Below, piece after piece: positions 1-6,085 of a stretch of 8,475 nt of DNA; position 1 is the stretch's first letter; each line of letters begins with the position of its first letter. Below the pieces are notes generated by a model. It did not search any database and was not told where the DNA came from. It saw only the letters and a list, made by a program, of their open reading frames with translations. The position numbers were made by a program, and so were the translations under genes. The DNA is from CAXRBC01 sp041158045 (GTDB lineage: Bacteria; Actinomycetota; Acidimicrobiia; Acidimicrobiales; Ilumatobacteraceae). Where the stretch lies: contig JBEBCD010000002.1 of NCBI GenBank assembly GCA_041158045.1, positions 1 through 8,475 of the forward strand, in the 5' to 3' direction.

Positions 1-327
1 GCGCCGGCCGCGACGGCCCGTCCCGGTCGCGCCGCGGTGGTCGCCATCATCCGCGAGGTCTGGCCGGACGACCAGGAGGAGACCGCCATCTTCGTCGCGC
101 GGCGCGAGAGCAAGCTCGACCCGACGGTGGTGGGCGGGCGCGGCGACTGCTGCCTGGGGTTGTTCCAGATCTACTGGTCGGTGCACCGCGCGTGGCTGGC
201 GTCGGCCGGCGTCACGGACGCGGCGCAACTGCTCGACGCGCGGACCAACGCCGAGGCCGCGTACCGCCTCTACCGTCGCAACGGCGATTCGTGGCGCCCG
301 TGGTGGACCGCGTCGTGGAGGCCCTGA
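1..327 (+). CDS. Lysozyme/transglycosylase-like protein, C-terminal part (5' end outside window)
   Basis: The frame is open from the first base of the window, so the gene begins upstream and only its C-terminal 108 residues are visible; the GTG at 37 is an internal codon unless proven otherwise. The visible part resembles the lysozyme-like fold of SLT-type transglycosylases. It has an Arg-Glu-Ser-Lys-Leu-Asp-Pro stretch, with the Glu encoded at 106-108 as the likely catalytic acid, followed by Gly-Leu-Phe-Gln-Ile about 17 residues later, then an Asn-Ala-Glu-Ala-Ala-Tyr-Arg-Leu-Tyr helix and a Trp-rich end (WRPWW). This order matches the E-S, G-L-(F/M)-Q and N-(I/A)-x-A-(A/G) landmarks of the family, which cleaves the glycan strands of peptidoglycan. 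The adjacent Cys-Cys before the GLFQ motif is unusual. The protein ends right after the domain. It is not obviously part of the glycan locus to its right, since a tRNA lies between and the next operon runs the other way. Confidence 0.75.
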   Translation, partial: APAATARPGRAAVVAIIREVWPDDQEETAIFVARRESKLDPTVVGGRGDCCLGLFQIYWSVHRAWLASAGVTDAAQLLDARTNAEAAYRLYRRNGDSWRPWWTASWRP

Positions 328-337
328 CGCGAGTACG

Positions 338-356
338 CTTCACGTCGCACTTCACG
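338..356. repeat. Short direct repeat CTTCACG x2 before the tRNA
   Basis: The heptamer CTTCACG occurs at 338-344 and again at 350-356, a 12-base period, in the 35-base gap between the lysozyme-like stop and the tRNA. It may be part of the tRNA promoter or leader region, or chance. A TANNNT-type box (TACGCT) at 334-339 overlaps its left edge and could be the tRNA -10 element, with no convincing -35 partner. Confidence 0.3.
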
Positions 357-362
357 AATATT

Positions 363-438
363 GCGCTCGTAGCTTAATGGATAGAGCATCTGACTACGGA
401 TCAGAAGGTTGGAAGTTCGAGTCTTCCCGAGCGCGCCA
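363..438 (+). tRNA. tRNA-Arg (anticodon ACG)
   Basis: A complete 76-base cloverleaf can be folded by eye. The acceptor stem is seven perfect pairs, GCGCTCG (363-369) with CGAGCGC (428-434). The D arm is GCTT/GAGC with a loop carrying GG and A20. The anticodon stem TCTGA/TCAGA encloses the loop CTACGGA, giving anticodon ACG. The T arm is GGAAG-TTCGAGT-CTTCC (411-427). The discriminator is G435 and the CCA end (436-438) is encoded. A20 and C35 are known arginine identity elements, and A34 is expected to be deaminated to inosine by TadA so that CGU, CGC and CGA can be read. The gene sits 35 bases after the lysozyme-like gene. It has only four bases between its 3' end and the stop codon of the opposing membrane-protein gene, leaving no space for a separate terminator. 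Confidence 0.97.
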
Positions 439-442
439 CTCG

Positions 443-1798
443 TCACCGGATCGTTCCGCACGTCGTGACCAGGCCGATGTCGTCGGGATGCTTCACCGTG
501 ACGCGGACCTGGACGACGGTGTCATCGGGGCGACCGACGCACTCGTCCCGTGCGACGAGGAGATTGCCCCGCCATGACCGGACGCGCTGGTCGTCGTTGG
601 CGCCGACCTCGAACCGGGTGACGAACAACGCAGCCCAAAGAACGAGGACCGACGTCGCCGCGAGCCGTCCACCTGGCCAGCGTGAGGTGTCCCTGCTCTG
701 CCCAGCCCACAGCGTCCTCGTGATCCCGGTTGCCACGAGGATGAACGGGACGATCATGTAGCGGACCTGGCCGCCGGCCTTGGCGATGCTCTGTGCCGCG
801 AGCGTTGCGATCCCCACCCCGAGGAAGCTGAGTGAGGCGGGATCCCGACGCCCACCGCGCCACGCGAGGATCGCGAGCAGGATCGTGACGGCGACGAGCA
901 TGAGGGTCGTCGTCGTGCCATCGGAGCGATCGCGGATCCAGGTCGCCATCGAGTCGGGAAGGAACGACATCCCGAGCGACTTCCCCGCGCCGAGGAGCGA
1001 TCGCCCGAGGCCGACGGTACGCAGATGGCTGATCGGTGAGTAGTCCTGCGCGAGCGCCTGCCATGCTGCAGGCGCTTCCCGTGACCGCGTGGCCCATCGG
1101 ATCGCCTGGGCCGCGGTCGCGGTCGTCAGCGTCACGACCGACGGTCCGAGGTGTCGGACGAGACGACCAGCCGCTGGGATCCCTTGACCGATGCTCGTGG
1201 CAATCCACGCGACCCCACTCGCCCCGAGCAGCACCGGAGCGGTCGTGGGAGACGTCAATCCGACGAGACCTAGGAATAGGGCGATGGGTCGTCCGAGTCG
1301 AGGTGCGCGACCATCGACGAGGGCGATCCACGCACAGGCGCCCACCACCGCGAGCGGGAAGTGTGCGTATGCCAGCCCGAAGGGCACGTCGGTGGTGTCG
1401 CCGTAGGTGGCGAGACGAACGGGAACCATGAGGGGGAGTGCGCCGACGACGAGCGAGCGCCACCACGCGACCCCGTCGCCTCGGTGCAGCACGTAGAGCG
1501 CGGTAGAGGCCGACCACCATGCGACCAGCGACATACCGAAGAGCAGCAGCGCCCACGACCACGGATTGAACCAGCTCACGAGGAGCAGCGGCGCACGAAG
1601 CAACGTGAAGTAGCCCTGGCCACTGACGCGCCAGAGGCTTGAAGCCCCGAATTCGAGCGACTCGGAGAGGCCGGTCGAGTCGTCGACCGCCACGATGCGG
1701 GCGAAGTCCCGCATGCGGACCGCGTGCGCGATGAGCAGGAGGCCGAGCGCGAGGACGTCCGGCCGACGCCGCCGGATCGCTCCCCGGACGCGCGACAC
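443..1798 (-). CDS. Polytopic membrane protein of unknown function (GT-C-like architecture), last gene of the minus operon
   Basis: 451 residues from a GTG at 1798, four bases after the TGA of the DUF218 gene; GAGG lies just upstream but only two bases from the GTG, so the start is probable, not certain. An in-frame ATG at 1714 lacks a visible ribosome site. After a basic N-terminus (RRRR at 9-12) comes a short hydrophobic helix, then an acidic loop with Asp39-Asp40 and Glu46/Glu49, then about eight to nine further membrane helices. A Gly-Gly-Gln-Val-Arg-Tyr-Met-x-x-Pro stretch precedes the last helices, and a roughly 50-residue C-terminal tail carries two Cys. An acidic first external loop, many helices and an Arg-Tyr-Met-x-x-Pro region are seen in GT-C lipid-sugar-dependent glycosyltransferases, but I do not recognise the family. 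Position as the fourth gene of a glycosyltransferase operon favours a lipid-linked sugar transferase, polymerase or flippase role (inference). Hand-counted GC of several lines here (62-72%) is somewhat lower than in neighbours (70-77%). Confidence 0.8.
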   Translation of the reverse strand: MSRVRGAIRRRRPDVLALGLLLIAHAVRMRDFARIVAVDDSTGLSESLEFGASSLWRVSGQGYFTLLRAPLLLVSWFNPWSWALLLFGMSLVAWWSASTALYVLHRGDGVAWWRSLVVGALPLMVPVRLATYGDTTDVPFGLAYAHFPLAVVGACAWIALVDGRAPRLGRPIALFLGLVGLTSPTTAPVLLGASGVAWIATSIGQGIPAAGRLVRHLGPSVVTLTTATAAQAIRWATRSREAPAAWQALAQDYSPISHLRTVGLGRSLLGAGKSLGMSFLPDSMATWIRDRSDGTTTTLMLVAVTILLAILAWRGGRRDPASLSFLGVGIATLAAQSIAKAGGQVRYMIVPFILVATGITRTLWAGQSRDTSRWPGGRLAATSVLVLWAALFVTRFEVGANDDQRVRSWRGNLLVARDECVGRPDDTVVQVRVTVKHPDDIGLVTTCGTIR

Positions 1799-1802
1799 GT
1801 CC

Positions 1803-2555
1803 TCAGCCGCGCACGAGGGTGACGGCGATCGCGGCGACCTCGCGGAGCGCGAGCGCCGAGTCCTCGAGCCGCGACGAGGTCGGCAGGAGCGCGATCGGCG
1901 CGAGGCTGCCGAGCAGGCTCGGGCGGTCGTCGTCCGAGCCCACCATCGTGACGTCGTCGAAGCGGCGGGAGAACTCGAGCCGCGCCCGGCGGAGGTGGAA
2001 GTTGGAGCTGACGACGGCGATCGGCGCGTCGCGATCCACGACCCCGAGCCGCGCCGCCTCGATCGCGTGGCCGCGCGTGTTGTACGAGACGGTCTCGGTG
2101 ACGATCCGCGCGGGCGCGACGCCGAGCGCGAGGAGCCGCTCGGCCACGAGCTCCGCGTGGCGCGCGTCGGGTCGATCCGCCTCCGTCCCGGGCTCGCGTC
2201 CCGAGACCACCACGAGGGCGCCGGGGTGCTCGCGCGCGAGCCGCGCCGCGCGATGCGCGCGGCGGATGCTCTCCGTCCCGAGGAAGTCCTCGACGGGTGA
2301 CCGTCCGACCTCGTAGCCGCCCCCGAGGACGAAGATCGCGGCCGGCTCGCGAGCGGCTCCCGTCGGCGACGACACGTCGAGGACGCGGCTCGTGAGCCAC
2401 GCCGACGGACCGGATCCCGCGAGCCACAGCACTGCGAGCGCCAGCGACCCCACGCGCCGAGCCCACGCGCGACCGGCGCCGCCGCGCAGGACGCGGACCC
2501 AGGCGATCGTTGCGACGGCGAGCAGCGGCCAGAGCGGATCGATGAGTCCGCGCAC
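1803..2555 (-). CDS. DUF218 / SanA-ElyC-YdcF family membrane-anchored protein
   Basis: 250 residues from a GTG at 2555, ten bases after the stop of the GT2 gene. Two hydrophobic segments at about residues 8-23 and 36-53 should anchor it in the membrane, followed by a soluble domain from about residue 70. Family landmarks are visible: a Phe-Val-Leu-Gly-Gly-Gly strand-loop at about 75-80, a Val-Val-Val-Ser-Gly-Arg-Glu segment, the conserved Ser-Tyr-Asn-Thr-Arg-Gly-His-Ala motif, and Val-Ser-Ser-Asn-Phe-His-Leu-x-Arg-Ala. These correspond to the G-G-G, S-x-N-T and H-x-x-R-A signatures of DUF218. Family members such as E. coli ElyC and SanA affect envelope integrity and lipid-carrier or peptidoglycan metabolism, but a biochemical reaction is not firmly established. 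Its place between a polyprenyl-sugar synthase-like enzyme and a polytopic membrane protein fits a role in handling a lipid-linked glycan (inference). A weak GGGCGA lies before the start. Confidence 0.85.
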   Translation of the reverse strand: MRGLIDPLWPLLAVATIAWVRVLRGGAGRAWARRVGSLALAVLWLAGSGPSAWLTSRVLDVSSPTGAAREPAAIFVLGGGYEVGRSPVEDFLGTESIRRAHRAARLAREHPGALVVVSGREPGTEADRPDARHAELVAERLLALGVAPARIVTETVSYNTRGHAIEAARLGVVDRDAPIAVVSSNFHLRRARLEFSRRFDDVTMVGSDDDRPSLLGSLAPIALLPTSSRLEDSALALREVAAIAVTLVRG

Positions 2556-2565
2556 GGGTCGCCCG

Positions 2566-3324
2566 TCAGGATCGGTCCGTGCGACGACCGCGTCGGTCGG
2601 CGGCGAAGCGCAGCGTGTGTCCGAGGATCTGGAGGCCGTAGCGGATGCCGTTCACCCGCGAGATCTCGTCGCCGTAGAAGGTCGGGATGGGGATCTCGTG
2701 GATGCGGCGACCCGTGGCGATCATCTGGAGGATGATCTGGGAGTCGAAGTCGAACTCGTCGGAGTTCGCCGCGAAGTCGACGGCGGCGAGCGCCGAGGTG
2801 CGGTAGGCGCGGTAGCCGGAGTGCCACTCGGTGAGCCGGACGCCGGCGAGCGCGTTCTGCGCCGCGGTGAGGACGGTGTTGCCGACGAACTTGTAGAGCG
2901 GCATCCCGCCCCGCAGCGCGTCGAATCGCCGCATCATCCGCGAGCCGAAGACGACGTCGGCTCGGTCGTCGACGATGGGCGCGACCATCCGCGGGAGCTC
3001 CTCGGGTGCGTACTGGCCGTCCCCGTGCAACAGGACCACGAGGTCCATCCCGTGGTCGATCGCCCACCGGTAGCCGTACTTCTGGTTGCCGCCGTAGCCG
3101 AGGTTGCGGGGGTGGCGCACGATCGAGAGCGGCAGGTGCGAGCCACGCTGGTAGCGCGTCGCGACGTCGTGGGTCGCGTCGGTGCTCGCGTCGTCGCAGA
3201 CGATGACCGAGGCGATCCGCGGTGCGAAGTCCGCGGGGATCCGGTCGAGGACTGCCGCGAGCGTGTCCTCGGCGTTGTAGGCGACGACGAGGATCGCGAT
3301 GCGGGGTGCGTTGGACGGGGTCAC
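2566..3324 (-). CDS. Family 2 glycosyltransferase, dolichyl/polyprenyl-phosphate sugar synthase-like
   Basis: 252 residues from GTG 3324. An ATG at 3330 would add two residues, but GGAG at 3334-3331 ends directly against it and is six bases from the GTG, so the GTG is preferred; it also gives a GTGA overlap with the upstream stop. The GT-A fold is clear: Ile-Leu-Val-Val-Ala-Tyr-Asn at 11-17, Cys-Asp-Asp-Ala-Ser-Thr-Asp at 43-49, Asn-Leu-Gly-Tyr-Gly-Gly-Asn at 74-80, His-Gly-Asp-Gly-Gln-Tyr at 100-105 as the metal/nucleotide DxD region, and Glu-Trp-His-Ser-Gly-Tyr-Arg at 166-172. This set is typical of the DPM1/DPG-synthase-like subgroup that moves a sugar from a nucleotide donor onto a polyprenyl phosphate at the inner membrane face. 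No C-terminal membrane helices are present, so it is a soluble or peripheral enzyme. Sugar specificity cannot be read. Translational coupling to the GT-C gene suggests it makes that protein's lipid-linked donor (inference). Confidence 0.9.
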   Translation of the reverse strand: MTPSNAPRIAILVVAYNAEDTLAAVLDRIPADFAPRIASVIVCDDASTDATHDVATRYQRGSHLPLSIVRHPRNLGYGGNQKYGYRWAIDHGMDLVVLLHGDGQYAPEELPRMVAPIVDDRADVVFGSRMMRRFDALRGGMPLYKFVGNTVLTAAQNALAGVRLTEWHSGYRAYRTSALAAVDFAANSDEFDFDSQIILQMIATGRRIHEIPIPTFYGDEISRVNGIRYGLQILGHTLRFAADRRGRRTDRS

Positions 3325-4844
3325 GGCCATCTCCGGTTGACATTCTCGCCGCACGGTCCGAGGTCGTAGATGGTGCCCCAGTCGTCGGCGTGCAGGACGG
3401 GGAGCCCGGTCGGTTCGCCGTCGGGCAGGAACGTGCGTCGGTACCAGACGACGTAGCGGTGGTCGCAGCGTTGGAGCGGCCCGTCGTCCTTCTGGTATTG
3501 CGTGAGGATCGGCCCGCTGCGGACCGCGGCGTACAGCTGCTGCGGCTCGTTGGAGTACCAGCCCGCGGGGCCGTCGAGCGCACGCGCCGCGGCGTGGATC
3601 GGCGCGCGCTGGAAACTCCGCGAGGTCCAGTGGCGTCCCTCCCGTCCGAATGTCGCCGCATCGCGGATAGTCGTCTCGGCCTGCGGCGCGAGGAGCGCGA
3701 GACCGACCGCGGCGAGGGCACCGAGGGCCCCCGCCGCCGAGCGGGGTCCGCGCCGCCGCGCGACGCGACCGATGCGGTCCGCACCGACGGCGGCGAGCAC
3801 GAGCAACGGGACGTGGACGGGGATCATCATCCGGTTGTCGAGCGGCCCGAGCTCCACATGGACGAACCGCCATGCGGAGAAGGCGACGTAGGAGCCGACG
3901 ACCAGCAGCGCGAGGGTCGTCACCGGCTCCGTATGCCGTGCGCGCAGCGCGGCGACGACCGCCGCCGTGAGGCCGAGGCCCGCGACGACGACGGCCGATC
4001 CCCCCGCGAGGCGCGCCGCCGACGGGTAGTCGGCCCACGCCATGTAGATCCCGCCCTCGAACGGCCGACCGAGCACCCACGTGCCGAGCGTGGCCGTCGC
4101 CGTGCGCAGTGGCCCGAGGATCGAGCCTCCGCCCGGCGCGCGCGCGCCCGTCCACGTACCGTCGATCGCGCGGTTGCGCGCGAGCCACCATCCGATGGGC
4201 ACCGCGGACGCCGCGAGGGTGCCGGCGTGGAGCGCCACCGACCTCGCGACGGCCCCGACCGTGCGACGCCGTGCGAGATCGGCCATGAGGCCGCCCGCGA
4301 CGACCGCGGCGGCGAAGACCGGACCGACGTACCGCACGAACCCCATCGCCGCGCACAACGCGGCGAGCAGCGGCCATCGCCACGGTCGCCACGTCCGCAG
4401 CGCCACGACGCAGGCGGCCAACTCGAGGACGAGGAACGGCGGCTCGCTCCACGCCATCGTGTACTGCCACAGGAGCGCGGGGCTCGCCGCGACCATCGCG
4501 AGGCCCCACCGCCGCGCGCCGTCGCCGACGGCGGCCGCGCGGAGGAGCACCGCCGCGAGGAGCGTCACCGCGACGGCGCACGACGCGTTGAACACCTGCA
4601 GCGTCGCGCTCGGCGCGATCCCGAGGACGTGGCCGACCGCGACGACCGCGGGGAGCCCCGGTGGGCGCACGGTCATGAGGCGTCCCGTGACGTCCACGAG
4701 GCCGCGACCCTCGGCGAGGTTGATCCCCGTCTCGACGTAGTCGGTCGAGTCCCAACTCCACCCCACTCCGGCGCGATTGGCGACGACGACGATCGCGCCC
4801 GCCGCGACGGCGATGGCAACGTCCTCGCGTCGCGGCACGCGCAC
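3321..4844 (-). CDS. GT-C-type polytopic glycosyltransferase (ArnT/PMT-like fold)
   Basis: 507 residues if read from GTG 4844; a second GTG at 4838 (505 residues) fits a leaderless transcript better, because a TAGAGT box ends seven bases before it. A hydrophobic helix at about 9-23 is followed by Ser-Trp-Asp-Ser-Thr-Asp-Tyr (30-36), then Val-Arg-Pro-Pro-Gly-Leu-Pro at 59-65. An early external loop with catalytic acidic residues and a downstream R/W-P-P-G-x-P is characteristic of GT-C enzymes that use polyprenyl-phosphate sugars on the outer membrane face; Asp32 and Asp35 are candidate catalytic residues. Around nine to ten more helices follow, up to about residue 385. A C-terminal external domain of about 120 residues contains two Cys (in RCDHR and PCGEN) that could form a disulfide. 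Acceptor and sugar are unknown. It is the first gene of the minus operon and overlaps the next gene by four bases. Confidence 0.85.
   Translation of the reverse strand: MRVPRREDVAIAVAAGAIVVVANRAGVGWSWDSTDYVETGINLAEGRGLVDVTGRLMTVRPPGLPAVVAVGHVLGIAPSATLQVFNASCAVAVTLLAAVLLRAAAVGDGARRWGLAMVAASPALLWQYTMAWSEPPFLVLELAACVVALRTWRPWRWPLLAALCAAMGFVRYVGPVFAAAVVAGGLMADLARRRTVGAVARSVALHAGTLAASAVPIGWWLARNRAIDGTWTGARAPGGGSILGPLRTATATLGTWVLGRPFEGGIYMAWADYPSAARLAGGSAVVVAGLGLTAAVVAALRARHTEPVTTLALLVVGSYVAFSAWRFVHVELGPLDNRMMIPVHVPLLVLAAVGADRIGRVARRRGPRSAAGALGALAAVGLALLAPQAETTIRDAATFGREGRHWTSRSFQRAPIHAAARALDGPAGWYSNEPQQLYAAVRSGPILTQYQKDDGPLQRCDHRYVVWYRRTFLPDGEPTGLPVLHADDWGTIYDLGPCGENVNRRWP
3331..3334 (-). promoter_or_regulatory. 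Ribosome binding site deciding the GT2 start
   Basis: GGAG on the minus strand abuts the ATG at 3330 with no spacer but stands six bases before the GTG at 3324. The normal spacing favours the GTG, whose last two bases plus the next A form the TGA stop of the upstream GT-C gene (GTGA at 3324-3321). Confidence 0.6.
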
Positions 4845-4845
4845 G

Positions 4846-4851
4846 ACTCTA
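4846..4851 (-). promoter_or_regulatory. Putative -10 box TAGAGT for the minus operon
   Basis: TAGAGT, reading from 4851 to 4846 on the minus strand, matches the TANNNT consensus of actinobacterial housekeeping promoters. Seven bases separate it from the GTG at 4838, the spacing expected if transcription starts at the start codon itself. A convincing -35 is not visible (ACGGAC lies at the expected distance). Confidence 0.45.
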
Positions 4852-4873
4852 CGATCGGCGCGCCGTGCGTCCG

Positions 4874-4879
4874 TAGGCT
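4874..4879 (+). promoter_or_regulatory. Putative -10 box TAGGCT for the plus operon
   Basis: TAGGCT matches TANNNT and is six bases before the GTG at 4886, which would place the transcription start on the first base of the start codon, a leaderless mRNA. No Shine-Dalgarno-like sequence is seen before this GTG, which supports a leaderless start. No clear -35 hexamer is visible. Confidence 0.5.
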
Positions 4880-4885
4880 GGATCC

Positions 4886-6085
4886 GTGCCCCGCACGTTC
4901 CCGCGCGACGTCGTCGTGGTCGGCGGCTGCGGCCACGTGGGTCTGCCGCTCGCCATCGTGCTCGCGGATCGCGGACTCCGCGTCACGGCCTTCGACATCG
5001 ACGCCGCGACGGTGGCGCGGGTCGCCGCGGGCGCGATGCCCTTCGACGAGCCGGGCGCCCAGCCCCTGCTCGAGCGCGCGCTCGCGTCCGGCGCCCTCGT
5101 CGTGACGTCCGACCCGGCGTCCGTCTCGGACGCCGAGCACGTCGTCGTCGTGATCGGGACCCCCGTCGACGAGCACCTCAACCCCGATCCGGAGGCCGTC
5201 CCGCGCGCGATCGAGGCGCTGCTCGACCGGCTCCGCGACGGTCAACTCGTCGTGTTGCGGAGCACGATCTACCCGGGCGTCACCCGCCTCGTGGAGCGGC
5301 TGGTGTCGCGGTCGGGGAGGGCGATCGACGTCTGCTTCTGCCCCGAGCGGATCGCGGAGGGCCGTGCGGTCGAGGAGCTCGCGTCGCTGCCGCAGATCGT
5401 GGCGGCGCGCGAGGATCGGGTCACGGAGCGGGCCGCGCGCCTCTTCGGGACGATCGCGCGCGACGTCGTGCGCACCACCCCGGAGGAGGCCGAGCTCGCG
5501 AAGCTCTTCACCAACACGTGGCGCTACATCAAGTTCGCGGCAGCCAACCAGCTCTACACGATCGCCAACGACTTCGGCGTCGACTTCGAGCGGGTCCGCG
5601 CCGCGATCACGCACGACTACCCGCGCGCCGCCGACATGCCCGGCGCCGGCTTCGCCGCGGGACCGTGCCTCTTCAAGGACACGATGCAACTCGCGGCGTT
5701 CAACAACAACCAGTTCACGCTGGGTCACGCGAGCATGCTCGTCAACGAGGGCCTCCCGCTCTACCTCGTCTCGCGCCTCGAGCGTCGACACGATCTCTCG
5801 ACGATGACGGTCGGGATCCTCGGCATGGCGTTCAAGGCCGAGAGCGACGACGTGCGCTCGAGCCTCGCGTACAAGCTGAAGCGCATCCTGCGGTCCAAGA
5901 CCCGCGAGGTCCTCTGCGCCGACCCGTACGTGCGCACCGACGATGCCCTCGTCCCCGAGGACGAGCTCGTCCGTCGCGCCGACCTCGTCATCATCGGTGC
6001 GCCGCACCGTCGCTACGCGACGCTCGCGCTCTCCCAGCCCGTGGTCGACGTGTGGAACGTGCGCAAGCGGGGCGTGCTCGTCTGA
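4886..6085 (+). CDS. Nucleotide-sugar dehydrogenase (UDP-glucose / UDP-ManNAc dehydrogenase family)
   Basis: 399 residues from GTG 4886. The N-terminal Rossmann domain has Gly14-Cys-Gly16-His-Val-Gly19-Leu-Pro (GxGxxG) and Asp37 at the end of the second strand for NAD ribose. The Val-Ile-Gly-Thr-Pro-Val-Asp segment, typical of the NAD-binding domain, follows. The central domain has Glu-Ala-Glu-Leu-Ala-Lys and Asn-Thr-Trp-Arg. The catalytic motif is Ala-Gly-Pro-Cys-Leu-Phe-Lys-Asp-Thr with Cys261, Lys264 and Asp265. The C-terminal domain contains Gly-Met-Ala-Phe-Lys-x-x-x-Asp-Asp-x-Arg-x-Ser. The family oxidises the C6 hydroxyl of a UDP-sugar to a carboxylate in two NAD-dependent steps, giving a UDP-uronic acid. 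The length is at the short end of the family's usual 390-450, but all core motifs are present. Whether the substrate is UDP-glucose or an N-acetylated UDP-hexose cannot be told from the motifs. As the first gene of the plus operon it probably supplies an acidic precursor to the epimerase and glycosyltransferases. Confidence 0.93.
   Translation: MPRTFPRDVVVVGGCGHVGLPLAIVLADRGLRVTAFDIDAATVARVAAGAMPFDEPGAQPLLERALASGALVVTSDPASVSDAEHVVVVIGTPVDEHLNPDPEAVPRAIEALLDRLRDGQLVVLRSTIYPGVTRLVERLVSRSGRAIDVCFCPERIAEGRAVEELASLPQIVAAREDRVTERAARLFGTIARDVVRTTPEEAELAKLFTNTWRYIKFAAANQLYTIANDFGVDFERVRAAITHDYPRAADMPGAGFAAGPCLFKDTMQLAAFNNNQFTLGHASMLVNEGLPLYLVSRLERRHDLSTMTVGILGMAFKAESDDVRSSLAYKLKRILRSKTREVLCADPYVRTDDALVPEDELVRRADLVIIGAPHRRYATLALSQPVVDVWNVRKRGVLV

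Noticed and set aside
270..461. Minus-strand open frame covering the tRNA, with a familiar-looking Gly-Lys-Thr-Arg-Thr-Ser-Asn peptide
   Set aside because: It is the antisense translation of tRNA-Arg, a well-known source of false protein annotations. The tRNA cloverleaf explains the sequence fully.
1799..3784. Upstream extension of the membrane protein's open frame, giving a possible 1113-residue fusion
   Set aside because: The extension is an Arg/Ser/Pro-rich shadow of the DUF218, GT2 and GT-C genes in another frame. High GC keeps the frame open, and the GTG at 1798, right after the DUF218 stop, is the sensible start.
3331..4761. Upstream extension of the first GT2 frame to 731 residues
   Set aside because: The added N-terminus is low-complexity Arg/Gly-rich sequence overlapping the well-supported GT-C gene. 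The GT2 domain begins only a few residues after the GTG at 3324.
2392..5105. Long plus-strand open frames opposite the GT2 and GT-C genes
   Set aside because: Their translations are Arg/Asp/Glu/Pro-rich without domain motifs, as expected for antisense frames of GC-rich coding DNA. The opposite strand has clear protein families throughout.
4673..6007. 444-residue minus-strand open frame across the dehydrogenase
   Set aside because: It is made of repetitive Glu/Arg/His/Asp-rich sequence mirroring the codon pattern of the plus-strand dehydrogenase, whose NAD-binding and catalytic motifs are all present.
4777..6051. Upstream extension of the second GT2 frame to a 680-residue protein
   Set aside because: The region is Arg/Pro-rich and lies wholly over the dehydrogenase gene, with no recognisable domain.
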